This document shows, in pieces, positions 19,070 to 30,046 of a DNA stretch of 64,000 nt (position 1 is its first letter; each line of letters starts with the position of its first letter). Both the position numbers and the translations under genes were made by a program. Below the pieces are notes generated by a model. That model did no database searches. It saw only the letters and a list, made by a program, of their open reading frames with translations, and was not told the origin of the DNA. The DNA comes from Prorocentrum cordatum (taxonomy: Eukaryota; Sar; Dinophyceae; Prorocentrales; Prorocentraceae), in contig CAUYUJ010016288.1 in assembly GCA_963575745.1 (NCBI GenBank), forward strand, positions 204,706 to 268,705. Reading direction: 5' to 3'.

Positions 19070-20470
19070 CGGCACACCCCTTACGAGCTTCGTGGCCCCG
19101 TGGGGAGCTCCACCCAGGGCCCCAGTGGCTGCGCCCGCGTGCCTAGTCCACGCCATGCCGGCACGTCTCTTACACCTCCTGTTCCCTCCTCCTCCTCCTC
19201 CTCCTTCTCCTCCTCCTCCTCCTCCTCCTCCTCCTCCTCCTCCCCTCCTCCTCCTCCCTCCTCCCTCCCTCCTCCCTCCCCTCCTCCTCATCAATCATCT
19301 TCTTTCTCTTCTTCTCTTCCTTCTTCTTCCTCCTCCTCCCCTCCTCCTCCTCCTCCTCCCTCCTCCTCCTCCCCCTCCCCCCCCTCCCTCTCCCTCCCTC
19401 CTCCTCCTCCCTCCTCCTCCCGTCTCGCGGGCCCATAGGCAGCCCCACCTACGGCAGACCGAAATCTGCGCCCGCAGGCTTGGTCCACGCCGTTTCGGCG
19501 CCAGTTTCGGGGTCCCATAGCGAGCCCCACCCAAGGCCCAAAAATCTGCGTCCGCGTGCCTGGTCCACGCCATTTCGGCGCACCCCTCACACGTTTCGTG
19601 GCCCCAAGAGGAGCTCCACCTAAGGCCCCAGTCAGTGGTTGCTCCCGCATGCCTGGTCCACGCCATGTCGGCACACCCCTCACACGTTTCGTGGCCCCAG
19701 AGGGGGCTCAAGGCTCCAGCGGCTGCGCCCGCATGTACCCCTCACACGCATAGGGAGCTCCACCTGAGGCCCCAGTGGCTGCGTCCGCAGGCTTGGTCCA
19801 CACCATTTCGGCGCACCCCTCACACGTTTCATGGCTCCAGTGGTTACGTTCGCATGTTTGGTCCACACCATGTCGGCGCACCCTTCACACGTTGGGTGGC
19901 CCAAAGTGAACTCCATTTGAGACCCCAAGGGTTGTGCCCGCATGCCTTCTCTACGCCGTTTTGGCACAGCCTTCACACGCTTCGTGGCCCCATAGGGAGC
20001 TCCACCTAAGGCCCCAGTGGCTGCGTTCGCATGCATGTTCCACGCCGTTTAGGCTCACGTCTCACACGTTTCGTGGCCCCAGAGGGAGCTTCACCGAAGG
20101 CGCCAGTGGCTGCAGTCTGATGCATCTTCTCACAATTTCCGCGCACCCCTCACACGTTTCGTGGCTACATATGGGGCCCCACCGAAGGCCCCAGTTCCAA
20201 GAGTCGCATGCGCGACCGCGCCCACTTCGTCGCGCCCCTAACCTGTTTCGAGGCCCCATAGGGAGCTCCACGTTAGGCCCCAGCGGCAGGAACCGCATGC
20301 GTGACCGCGCCCATTTCGGCACACTCCTCACACGTTCCGTGGCCCCACAGGGAGCTCCACCGAGGCTCCAGCGGCAGGATTCGCATAAGTGACCGCACCC
20401 ATGCCGGCGCACTCCTCACGCGATTCGTGGCCCCATACGGAGCTCCACCGAAGGGCCCGCCAGATGTTGC
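19070..20470 (+). repeat. ~92-bp satellite, forward orientation
   Basis: Some 13-15 units of about 90-95 bp. Each contains CACACGTTTCGTGGCCCC, GGGAGCTCCACC, AGGCCCCAGTGGCTGCG and CCGCATGC. The CTC tract at 19175-19430 interrupts it. The same satellite lies in reverse orientation at 25340-26490. Confidence 0.9.
19175..19430. repeat. (CTC)n microsatellite inside the satellite
   Basis: CTC/CCT triplets with TTC and CCCT interruptions. Confidence 0.95.
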
Positions 20471-21960
20471 CCCCCTGGGCCGCGCCGACGGACGCAGATC
20501 AGACGTAACGGGTTACATTCAGATGTAATGTGTTACGGTCGATTCTTGCGACCCCATCGGCGATGTCGATCCGTCCTTCCCGCGCACGCCTTAGTAATTT
20601 GCTAGCCCGTTCCCTTGGTTTCCATCTGTCTTGCGGTATTCTCAGCTGCATCTGGATGGGCCCTTCTCCAGGCTAGTTTTCTATCCGCCGGCGGGTGTGC
20701 CGTAGATGACCATAACCCCACACATGACCCCATCATGCAAGGCAAGATCAGAACGTGGGGGGCTTTCAACATTGAACATGAGGAGGAAGAGGGGAAGGAG
20801 GAGGAGGAGGAGGAGCAGGAGGAGGATGTGGCGAATGGGCAGGCAGAAGAGCAGGATGATAAGGAAGGATGAGGAGCCACAGGAGGAGCACGGTGAACAC
20901 AATGATCAGGGGAAGGCGGATGAACGACGGGGCCAAAGCGTCGATCCTCAAATGCGGCCAGAGATGCAGCGAGAGCATCATTTTGGAAGACAGGAGAAAC
21001 CAGCGCTGGAAATCCTGAGAGTGAAACGGGGACCAGATATGCAGGAGGGACAGCGTCCCCGTAGAAGACAGCATCAGGGGAGAGATGGAGAGAGAAAGAG
21101 CTAGTACTCACAGTGTAGATGCTACAGGACCGATGCGTTCCGGGCTGACTGGGCCGCCACCTCGCACGGGTCCCACCCTGAGCCGGGGCCGCCTCACTGG
21201 CGTCAAGAGCTGCATGCTCTGAGCGCCTCGCCTGCCCGCAGCCCCCTCTCCGCGGCCGCCCTCGCCTTCCCCCGCCCCCCTGGTGTCAACTTGCCGCTTT
21301 GCGGCCCCTTCCCCCTGCGGGTCCAATCGGCCCTGGGGGAATCGGAATCCCCCCCGCTGCGGTTGGGTCATTTGGCGTCATTTGGTTGCAGACATCCTCC
21401 GAATCCTGAACCCCAGCCGTCTTTTCAGAAGTCTTACCCGCAGGGGTAGGTCTCGCATGTGGTTGCCTAGAGCGTTCGCCGGCGCCGCGACACAAATGTT
21501 GAGTCATGTTCGAGAGATCGTGGTCAAGGCGGTGCAGTGCACAGTTGTTTTGGCCCCGAGGGCTGAAAAGATTGTGCACCGTACCCTACCATTCCTGGGC
21601 CGAGGACGCCTCGGGAGAGGCCCACGAATTGCACGGTGCGCGCAATTCGGCCGCGGAGCTTTCCAGGCCGTTTCCAGGCCACCCTTAGGCCCGACCCCAT
21701 CTTTGAGCCACCGATTAACGCACCCTGGTCGCGCGCAGGTCCAGGCCATAGGCAGGGACGTGGCGTCCGCGGTACGGCTCAGCGTCGCCATCAGCTCCGA
21801 GAAGGACGAGCCCGGCCGTCCCGGAACGCCTGCCCCGGCGAGGATGGGGGGGAGGGAAGCCGAGGGAGGGGGGGGAGGAAGGAAGGCACCGAGGCTCAGA
21901 GGGGCGGTGCCTCTCAGGGGCAACGACAGAGGTTCCAGGTGCCAGGGGGGAAGCTGTTCT
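20471..21960. other. Unassigned, several overlapping open frames
   Basis: A short GGA-rich patch lies at 20780-20830. A plus-strand frame (20706-21104) is Arg/Glu/Gln-rich. Minus-strand frames (20602-21111 and 21504-21923) and a plus frame (21283-21981) are moderately balanced. None has a family signature, and overlaps on both strands argue that at most one is real. Spliced exons cannot be excluded. Confidence 0.35.
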
Positions 21961-22210
21961 TGTTTGAGGCGCGAGGTTTGAGGGCGTTTTCGTGGGTCCT
22001 TGGGCGGTTTTCTAGCCTCGGGATGCCTTCCAGCAGCTGCGCCTGGCCACGAGCGTTCCGGGGGGGGAGGCGGCGAGGCTCAGAAGGGGGAGGAGGGGCA
22101 ACAGTAGGGAGGCGGGGGTAGTCATGGGAGGGGATAGGCATGGGTGGGAGGAGACGGCGAGGCTCAGAAGGGGGGAGGCGGGGGCACCGACAGGGGGGGG
22201 GATAGGCATT
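21961..22210 (+). repeat. Repeat family D copy 2 plus GGCGAGGCTCAG repeats
   Basis: Family D lies at about 22012-22065 (CCTCGGGATGCCTTCCAGCAG, GAGCGTTCCGGGGG) with its upstream GCGTTTTCGTGGGTC part at 21985. GGCGAGGCTCAGAAGGGG then recurs near 22070 and 22152, with a weaker form near 21889. Confidence 0.6.
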
Positions 22211-22375
22211 GTACACCAAATCACCCCAACCCAACCCGAGGACCCCAAGTTGCCATCCATTCCCAGCGTGGGGGGGCATTCGGGGGCGGTAGGGAAAACC
22301 CATATGGAACCCGTAGCCACCTCAACCCGAAGTTTGGGACTTCGGGTTGGGTTGGGATGGTCTGGTAGGTAGTCA
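22211..22375. mobile_element. Foldback element B, copy 1
   Basis: A unit of about 165 bp. Its ends are inverted: ATCACCCCAACCCAACCCGA near 22219-22239 against CTTCGGGTTGGGTTGGGATG near 22340-22359. The interior has GTGGGGGGGCATTCGGGG and AAACCCATATGGAACCCG. A second copy with the same ends and interior is at 56732. Non-coding and MITE-like. Both copies share GGTAGGTAGTCA at the right end. Confidence 0.75.
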
Positions 22376-22383
22376 CATAGGCA

Positions 22384-22560
22384 TGGGGGGATGCAGTGAC
22401 CTTCAATCGTCAACTCATCGCCGATACGGGATTGATATCCCCACCCCGCCCAGCGAAGTGGAGATTTGCTATCGGGGGCATATCGCCTACCAATCGGCGA
22501 TGTATCGCCGATTCGAGGTCGATGTTTCTCCCCTATGCCAGTCTCCCCTATCGTTGCCAC
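22384..22560 (+). repeat. Dispersed repeat family E, copy 3
   Basis: Carries the palindrome ATCGGCGATGTATCGCCGAT at 22493-22512, preceded by ACTCATCGCCGATAC and TATCGGGGGCATATCGCC. It directly follows foldback element B. Confidence 0.75.
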
Positions 22561-23435
22561 GTTGGGGAGGCGGAGGCTTACGGGGCACGGGAAGGAGACA
22601 ATCGGTGAACAAGCAATGGCATGAGCATAAAAACCCGGTGGTCCGCGCAGAGTTCTCGGATCTGCGCTCGGACCCCCTGGCGGCGCCTCCAGCGCCGCCC
22701 CTGGCGCGCTCCAGGGAGGGGGTCCAGCGCAGATCTGCGAATTGAAATCCGCGCGAACTTCCGAGTTGTTATGTTTGCGTCATGGTTTGCCCACCTAGAC
22801 AAAGGCTTTCACCTGGGTGGATCGCAGCCCAGGTCAGCTGACAACAAGTTCTCGCTCCGATGAGCTCCCCCTCCGTTTTAGATCTATCAGAACTGAGGGG
22901 CCTTTCTCCTTTCTTCCGTTGATGCTCGCGCAGGGGGGGGGGGGGGCTGAAGGGAGAGGAAGAGCGGGGATTATGGGAGGGGCCATGGGGGCGAAGGCTT
23001 GGGGGCCAGGGGGCGAGGGTAGCGGGGAGCAGTGGGAGGTGGCAGGCGGGCGACGAGGCTCAGATCGACGAAGTACAACCATCACACACAAACAGAAATG
23101 CAGGCGCCTGCATTAGCGGCACGTTCTGCTTCCATACAAAACCGTCGGGCTCCGTCACCCAACCGGGCGGCATTGGCGCCATGATTCGGGGATCACGTTC
23201 CCAGATCCAGGGATTTGGCGCCCACGCGCCAGATGCACGGATCCCTAGTTCATGGTTAGCGTGTGCTTGATCTGAGGGAGGAGACGGAGGTGGATGTATG
23301 GGGGGCAGGGGGAGGGGACATAGGGGGGAGGAGGAGCGAGGATCGCGTCCATCTGGGAGGTTTCGTTGTCTCTCGAACGTTTCTCGCCTGGAGGCCCGAG
23401 TTGTGACCCAAACGCCACTAGGCGTCGAGGGGCGA
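22561..23435. other. Unassigned sequence
   Basis: GC-rich, with a poly-G run at 22936-22947. No gene or shared repeat recognised. Confidence 0.4.
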
Positions 23436-23439
23436 GGGG

Positions 23440-23652
23440 GAGTTGACGGCGGGGGGGGGAGAGCAGGGGGAGAGGAGGGGGAGGAGGGGCAGGGGGTAGG
23501 GAGGAGGAGGAGGAGGGAGGAGGAGGAGGGAGGAGGAGGAGGAGGGGAGGGGGAGGAGGGAGGAGGAGGAGGAGGGAGGAGGAGGGAGGAGGGAGGGGGG
23601 AGGAGGGAGGAGGGAGGAGGGAGGAGGGAGGAGGAGGGAGGAAGAGGGCGGG
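23440..23652. repeat. (GGA)n microsatellite
   Basis: GGA/GGGA triplet and tetramer runs. Confidence 0.95.
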
Positions 23653-24505
23653 GCTAGGGCGAGGGTTAATCCGTACCAGAGCGTTTTGGAATGCCCGCAG
23701 AGCGCTCTGAGAAGGCCGTGGCGCCCGATACATTTTACAGAGCCGCCGAATCTCAGAGATTCTCGATTCATCCTCACCCGAGCTTGTCCTCGCCCTGGCT
23801 TCGTCGTAAGGAGGAAGAGGCTAGAAGACCACACTGAGCCTACTGCGCACCAGTGACGCGAGGCGCACGGGTGCTCCTTGCGGCGAGCGCCAGGCCGGCA
23901 GGGCGAGGGCCCCGCTGGCTTCGGGCCCCACGGGCCCTGGCTCAGTACAGTCGACCCGCAGAGCAAGGATAGGCATCCCTCCCAAGGGTACCCTCGCGTC
24001 CTTGCTTCCTGGGTCCATCCTTGGACATTTTCGTTGGCCGCGCCCCGCTCGAAACGCTTCGAGATGGGCGTCCAAGGGCCTTGCATCCTTATCGCGCATC
24101 CTTCCTCTGCGGGTTGACTGTATCGTCCAGCCGACGCCCATCGCCACTGGGCATGTCCTCCCCACTCCGTCTCTCGAGTGTATCAGCGCGCCCCAGGGTC
24201 AGGCAGTGGACGAGAGAGCCACGATTTAGCGTCGATCAGCGCCGAGTTGGTGTCGACTCGCGTCGATGAAGCGTCGATTGGCGTCGATTCGCAGGGGCCC
24301 GCAAGACGGCACGGAAGGCTCCCACGATCTGCCACAGAACTATCTCGGCCCCACCAGCCCGCCTTCCCGGTTGGGGATCGGCCCCACGAAGCCCGACGGG
24401 AACATCGTACAGTATTTATCCCATCTAGGTGGGTCAATCGGCCAGTGGGGCCTAGGCCAGGGCCTCTTCGGGCCATCCCATGGGCCCGCGCGGGGGCGAT
24501 GGAAG
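23653..24505. other. Unassigned sequence
   Basis: No gene recognised. GCGTCGAT words cluster at 24225-24290, suggesting a short local repeat. Confidence 0.4.
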
Positions 24506-24692
24506 GAGCTGGAGGAGGACGAGGAGGAGGAGGAAGAAGAGGAGGAAGAAGAAGACGACGATGACAACGACCACCACGACGACAAGGAAGAGGAGAAAAA
24601 GGACAAGGAAGAAGATGAGGACAAGGACTAGGACGAGGACGAGGAGGAGTAGGAGGAGGAGGAGGAGGAGGAGGAGGAGGAGGAGGACAATG
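24506..24692. repeat. (GGA/GAC/GAA)n microsatellite
   Basis: Compound purine-rich triplets; frames through it are poly-Glu/Asp or poly-Arg. Confidence 0.95.
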
Positions 24693-24714
24693 AGGACGTG
24701 AACCAATCCGTCAA

Positions 24715-25100
24715 AATCACCTCTTGGAGCTCTCTTGGGAACCTTCGGGGGAAATTGGGGTCCTCTCGGGGCTCTGTTGGGGGTCTTGGGGTCCTCTCGG
24801 GGCCCTTCTGGAGCCTTCGGGGGTGCCGTCGTGAGAGCCCTGGAGGGCCTCTTGGGGCCATCTTGGGGGCCGTCGATCAGAAGGGTTGGGGTCCCCGATT
24901 TCGCTCCCGCCCCCAGAGCCGTCGGAATCGCCTCTTGGAGCCCCCTTAGGGGGGCTCTTGGGCCGCTCTTGGGCGCTCTTGTGGTCGTCTGGGGGGCCTC
25001 TTGGGCCATCTTGGGGCCATCTTGAGGCCTCATCGGAAGCGAAACGGCGAGAAGGCAAAACACCATGATTCTTTCGAGGTGTTGAGCGGATTTGGGCCTC
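24715..25100 (+). repeat. CTCTTGGGG-rich element (family F)
   Basis: CTCTCGGGGCTCTGTTGGGG, GGCCTCTTGGGGCCATCTTG and CTCTTGGGCCGCTCTTGGG repeats end at TCGGAAGCGAAACGGCGAGA. That end resembles those at 30530-30560 and 47770-47792. A GGA/GAC tract precedes it, as in the other copies. Weaker traces continue to about 25250. Confidence 0.75.
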
Positions 25101-25339
25101 TTGGGGGGTCCTGAGGGGGCTCCGAGAGCGCTTACAACCGTTTTGTGGCCCTCGCTGGGCCTTTTGGAGGTATGTTGGAAACTATATTATACCATTGTCG
25201 GCCATCTTGGAGGCCATTTTGGAGCATCGGAGGTCTCTTGTAGCCATCTTGGGCGCCTTGACATTCCGCGCCCCCTCCCCAAACAAAAACACACAGTATC
25301 TTGGCGAAGGGCACAGCCGTCTGCAGTCGTGAGTATCGC

Positions 25340-26490
25340 CGTTGTGGATATCGCCTTCGGTGGATCTCTTTATGGGGCCACGAAGCGCGTGAAGGGTGTG
25401 CCGACATGGGGCAGGGACGCATGTGGGCGCAGCAATTGGGGACTTCGGTGACGCTTCGCATGGGGCCACGAAGCGAGTGAGGGGTGTGCCGAAAGGGAGC
25501 GGGGCCGCCATGCGAACGTCACCACCCGGGCCTTCGATGGAGCTCCCCATGGGGCCACGAAGCGCTGTGCTGAGTGGGGGAGACGCATGCGCACACCGCC
25601 ATTAGGGCCTCGGGTGGAGCTCCCTATGGGGTCACGAAGCGTTGTATTGGGTTGGGGGGATGCATGCGAACACCGCCGCTGTGGCCTTCGGTGGTGCTCC
25701 CTATGGGGCCACGCAGCGTTGTGCTGTGTGGAGGAGACGCATGCGAACGCTGCCACTAGAGCCTTTCGGTGGAGCGACATGTGGGGCCACGAAGCGCCAG
25801 GCTGGGTGGGGGAAACACATGCGGACACCGCCTCCAGGGACTTTGGTGGAGCTACATGTGGGGCCACGGAACCTTGCACGGGGTGGGAAAACCGCATGCG
25901 AACATTGCCATTGGGGCTTTCGGTGGGGCCCTCTTTTGAGGCCACGAAACGTTGTAGTGGGTGGGGGAACCGCATGCGAACACCGCCGCTGTTGCCTTCG
26001 GTGGAGCTCCCTATGGGGTCACGAAGCGTGTGAGGGGTGTGCCAAAGTGCTCATGTGGCGGCATGCGAACGCAGCCATTGGGGCCTTAGGTGGAGCTCCT
26101 CTTGGGGCCACGAGACGTGTGAGGGGTAGGCCAACGTGGACAGGAGGCGACATGTGAACGCAGCCACTGGAGCTTTCAGTGGAGCTCCCTATGGGACCAC
26201 GAAACGCGTGAGGGGTGGGCCAAATCGCTCAGGTGGCGGCATGTGAATTCAGCCAATGGGGCTGTGGGTGGAGTTCCATATGGGGCCACGAAACGTGTGA
26301 GGGGTGGGCCAAAGTGAGCAAGTGGCGGCATGTGAACGCATCCTCTGGGGCCTTCGGTGGAGTTCCATATGGGGGGACGCAGTGTGTGAGGGGTGCACCA
26401 AGGTGAGCAGGTGGTGCCATGTGAACGCAGCCGCTGGGGCCTTGGTGGAGCTCCAGATGGGGCCACGAAACGTGTGAGGGTTGGGCCAAA
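25340..26490 (-). repeat. ~92-bp satellite, reverse orientation
   Basis: Some 12 units. On the plus strand each carries GAGCTCCCTATGGGGCCAC, GAAGCGTGTGAGGGGTG and CATGCGAACGC, the reverse complement of the satellite at 19070-20470. Confidence 0.9.
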
Positions 26491-26514
26491 GCGAGGGGCC
26501 CAGGGGGTGACGGG

Positions 26515-26720
26515 AGGAGGGAAGAGGAGGAGGAGGAGGAGGAGGAGGAGGAGGAGGAGGAGGAGGAGGAGGAGGAAGAGCAGGAGGCGGGGACCGTCTC
26601 TTCAAAACAAGGACCCAGCACCACCGGATGGTTGCGGAAAAAACCTCAGGGAGGGGGGGGGGGGAGGGGGGAGGTGAAGGAAGAGGTTTTGTTGGAAGAG
26701 GAAAGGCAGAACTCGTCAGA
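26515..26720. repeat. (GGA)n microsatellites
   Basis: GGA run at 26517-26575 and a G-rich/GGA run at 26640-26700. Confidence 0.9.
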
Positions 26721-27300
26721 CTGCTCTAGCTTAAAGAGCTGATGGGATCCCCCATGACTCCGCAACTGCATGAAGGCTGGCATGTATATATATAGATAGA
26801 TATAGATATATGTATATATCGGCTTCTGACTGCCTTCAGGAAAAAAAGTGTCGCCCGCGTCACGGTGGGGACACTCTCCTCCCTCCCTTTGCCAGGTAAA
26901 GGCGAACAGCTTTCGGAATTGCGATCGCTGCACCATCATACCCAGGACGATTTTGGCAGATAGATCCCCGGCGGGGGCGCGAAGATCGCGCTTCGCGCGT
27001 CGCGGCCTGGGCAAGAGCGGTTGCCCTTTTCCAAGGCGGCCGCGCGCGGGCGCGAGGGTGCGAAGATAACCGCGCATCGCAGGGCTCGATGCGCGAGGTT
27101 AGGCGACCTGCAATGCAGAGGGCGGGAGTGACGCTACGCGGGTGTGCTGCTGCAGCCCGATGCAAGCAAGTGCTACCACGCCGCTGTTTTCTGGCGTCCC
27201 GAGTGCGCGCACTCAAATGGGGACCGCACTGGCAGGCATCCACGAGGATGGGTCGGCGGGCTTGCGGGCGCTTGTGCGCTGCATCCTGGTTCAGCGAATG
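26721..27300. other. Unassigned, with an AT-rich patch
   Basis: TATATATAGATAGATATAGA-type sequence at about 26782-26820; otherwise unique, GC-rich sequence without a recognised gene. Confidence 0.45.
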
Positions 27301-27500
27301 TTCCTGATACGGTCAGACCGAGGTATGAGATCGAGGTCGGTTCGGGGAGCGTGCCCTAATGCTCTTCGTGTTAGTCAGATGATCTTGTGCTTACTGGGGG
27401 AGGGTACCCTCGAGTGATCTTTTGGTTTGGGGCGTTTTGGCTGGCGGATGGTCTCATGTTCTTGAAGGATGTCCTTCCGTCATACGTCAGACCGTACGGC
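27300..27500 (+). repeat. Dispersed repeat family G, copy 1
   Basis: Shares GATCGAGGTCGGTTCGGGGA, GGGGGAGGGTACCCT and GTGTTCTTGAAG-like blocks in the same order with 39040-39230. A partial copy (GGGGAAGGGTAATCTCGAAG ... CTCATGTTCTTGAAGAATG) follows at about 27685-27775. Confidence 0.65.
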
Positions 27501-27779
27501 CCTCCAGCAAAGGGCCATTACTTCAGGCGCGGCGATCTCAAGCCTGCGGCAGGGACAGCTCGTTTTCTAGGGCCCTTCAGCGATGAGAGCCATCTCCCCA
27601 GGCCCTCGGGCGTGGGAAGGCACGGGAGCCCCGCACCCCCACGCCGCGACCCGCGGAGCCGAGCCACCCGCGCCGCGGCAGCCCTGGGGAAGGGTAATCT
27701 CGAAGGATCTTCAGTTTGGCAGGCGTGGAGTCTCATGTTCTTGAAGAATGTTCTCCTGTCCTTGGTCCGGCTGCAATCG

Positions 27780-28165
27780 TCGACTCCCAGAGGAAAATAT
27801 TGGGAATATAGGAAGTGGAGAGAAAGGCTAACATCGAGAACACATAGACCATGTGGGGAATCCTTGGATTTGTGTCTGTTTATTTGTGTCCCTGGGCCCC
27901 TTGAAGCGTTGTTTCCCCTGGGGCTGGCCTGTTGGCCGTGCAGGGTGAGGCCGAGCCCGAGTTCCGCGCCCTCGCACGCACCGCCGAGGACGCCCCGCCG
28001 CCGGCGCCGAGCCCTCCGGCGGCCACCGAGCTCACCCGAGCGCGCTCCACTGCTCGCAGGGTGCCTGCTCGCAGGCGTCAGGAAGGCACACGTTTCCCAC
28101 GACGTGATGGCTGGCGAGTGCCCCGTGGCGGATCCAGGCCACCTGCGAGCAGTCACACTGCGACC
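27780..28165. other. Unassigned sequence
   Basis: No gene or shared repeat recognised. Confidence 0.4.
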
Positions 28166-28168
28166 TGG

Positions 28169-28288
28169 CATCGCTCGGACGTGTGCATTTTTTCTCGGCG
28201 AGGGCCATCGAGGAGCATCCTTGATCATTTGGCGAAAAACCACGCACGAAACCGAAAAAAAAAACAGGAAATGGACGTCCGAGCAAAG
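28169..28288 (+). mobile_element. Hairpin (MITE-like) element A, copy 2
   Basis: Left arm CATCGCTCGGACGT (28169-28182) is intact. The right arm is degraded after ACGTCCGAGC (28275-28284). The interior closely matches copies 1 and 3 and has an A-run expansion. Confidence 0.75.
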
Positions 28289-28334
28289 TGCCTGCTCGCA
28301 GACGCCAGGAAGACGCGGGCGACGCAAGAAAGGG

Positions 28335-28485
28335 GTGGCCTCCGCCGGCATCGGCGCGTGAGCTGCTCGCGTGAGGTGGCGCGTAGGTGTCCTCGCTTCC
28401 AGTGCAGCGTGCCGTGTCGGCGGCCTGCGTAGGCCACCGCGTAAGGCCTCCATGTCATCTCGCGAAAGACCCGTTCACATGGAGG
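28335..28485 (+). repeat. Dispersed repeat family H, copy 1
   Basis: CATCGGCGCGTGAGCTGC, TTCCAGTGCAGCGTG, GCCACCGCGTAAGG and ATCTCGCGAAAGACCCG recur in the same order at 52268-52412 (ATTGGCGCGTAAGCTGC, TTCCAGTGTGGCGTG, GCACCGCGTAAGG, ATCTCGCATAAGACCCG). Confidence 0.7.
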
Positions 28486-28509
28486 AGGAGGAAGAGAAGG
28501 AGGAGGAGG

Positions 28510-28563
<54 letters not shown>

Positions 28564-28715
28564 AGCAGGGGACGAGGAGGAGGAGGAGGAGGAGGCGAGG
28601 AGGAGGAAGAGGAGGAGGAGAAGGAGGAGGACGAGGAGGAGAGGAGGAGGAGGAGGAGGAAGAGAAGGAGAAGGAGGAGGACGAGGAGGAGGAAGGGGAG
28701 GAGGAGGAGGAGGTG
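28480..28715. repeat. (GGA)n / (GCAGGA)n microsatellite
   Basis: Purine triplets with a GAGCAG hexamer block at 28510-28565. Confidence 0.95.
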
Positions 28716-28904
28716 TTGTCCTCGATGGCTCGCGGATCCCCCGCGGCGGATCCCAGCCAACCGCGAGCAGTTACGTTGCGAGTAGTGGAGCACGCTTGTC
28801 TACAAGAGGTCCGCGCGAGTGCCGGCGGCCGCTCGAGCGCGAGCACTGCGAGCGGCCGCTGCGGGGGCAGCGGCGGCGGCGGTCCGCGCCCTGCGTCGGC
28901 TCGC

Positions 28905-29115
28905 CTTCGAGAGGGGGTGCTTTGCGTCGCTTCGCTGCATTCGGCAAGGGCGCCCTCGAGGGCGCGAAGTTATTCGCGCTTCGTGGTTCGGCTCCGATTC
29001 CTCCTCATCCTCCTCTTCTCCCCCACGGCGCGAGAGCGCGAAATTATTCGCGCTTCGCGCAGCGCGAAGCGCGAAGTTGGGAGCCCTTGGCGTTGCGTCG
29101 CTTCGCTGCATTCGG
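28905..29115. repeat. GCGCGAA palindrome cluster and 24-bp direct repeats
   Basis: A perfect 14-bp inverted repeat with a one-base centre lies at 29047-29075 (TTCGCGCTTCGCGC, A, then the reverse complement). Smaller hairpins GCGCGAA-GTTA-TTCGCGC and GCGCGAA-ATTA-TTCGCGC lie near 28970 and 29037. TTGCGTCGCTTCGCTGCATT occurs near 28921 and 29091. Confidence 0.75.
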
Positions 29116-29339
29116 GAGGGGTTCTTCGGGAGCGCAAGTTCGGCCCGCTGTGCCCGTGCGTGCGGTCTCGTCCTACACCAACGGAGGAGGTCAGGCGGGT
29201 TTCTCCCCGTATGCTTCGAGGTGGTCGTGCCAATCACCTCGTCGCATCGCTTGGGCAGCGGCCGTGCGAGCAAAAGGTCAGCCTTCTCCTCCCCGTTCGC
29301 CCTCCCTCACCTCCCTCCACCCTCTTCCCTTCCCCATTT

Positions 29340-29430
29340 TCCTCGTCCTCCTCATCATCCTCCTCCTCCCCCTCCTCCTCCTCCTCCTCCTCCTCCTCCT
29401 CCTCCTCCTCCTCCTCCTCCTCCTCCTCCA
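29340..29430. repeat. (CTC)n microsatellite
   Basis: About 28 CTC triplets. Confidence 0.95.
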
Positions 29431-29444
29431 TCCCTTTATACATT

Positions 29445-30046
29445 ACTCCTCCCTGTCTCGCCCTCAGACGTGTCGGTAGGGCGGGCCAGGCGTTTCGCAC
29501 GAGATTTCTTTACCATGTTTGACCGTGAAGCTGGAAAGGTGGAACAATTTCACGGATGGCGGCCGGGTCCTTTTCAGAATGTGGTTCTCGCATCAGCGCC
29601 ACGAACATTCGTTTTCAAAGCACGCAACAGTTTCAAGGATGGGGAGCGAGTCTTTTTCAAATTGTGGTTCTCGACTTAGCGCCGCACACATTCATGTTTG
29701 AAAGTTTGTACCAGCTTCATTGATGGGGATGGCTTCTTTTCAGAATGTGGCTGTCGCAGTAGCCCCACGCACACTCGTCTTGAAAGTTTGCAACAGCTTG
29801 AAAGGTTCGTCTCAGGAAAGGTGTCCTGACACGATGTAGGATTGTCAGGACGCCACAGTATCGTCGATCCGCGGTGTTGAAAGCATAGCAGTGATTTTCT
29901 GACACGGTGTACGATTGTCAGGACGCAACAGTCACGTTGATTCGCGGCGTCGAAGTCCCAGGAACGGTGCTGTGGCGCGACTGAAGATTATCATTTTGTT
30001 GTCTTCCAATGGGTTTTCCCACAATGGAAATGATGCGATTTGGATT
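29445..30046 (+). mobile_element. Composite 83-bp-repeat element, copy A
   Basis: It starts after a CTC tract with a CTCCCTGTCTCGCCCTCAG-like head and GTTTCGCACGAGATTTCTT. About three diverged units of the ~83-bp repeat follow (TTTTCAGAATGTGGTTCTCG ... GCGCCRCRCACATTCGT). Next come two units of a second repeat (ATTGTCAGGACGCAACAGTC ... TTGATTCGCGGCGT). A shared 3' part, CTTCCAATGGGTTTTCCCAC, then runs into a family F element. The same order is seen at 37985 (+) and 48796 (-). Non-coding. Confidence 0.8.

Noticed and set aside
25587-26157. Met/Arg/Thr-rich frames over the ~92-bp satellite
   Set aside because: Repeating peptide blocks follow the satellite period and change frame with unit length.
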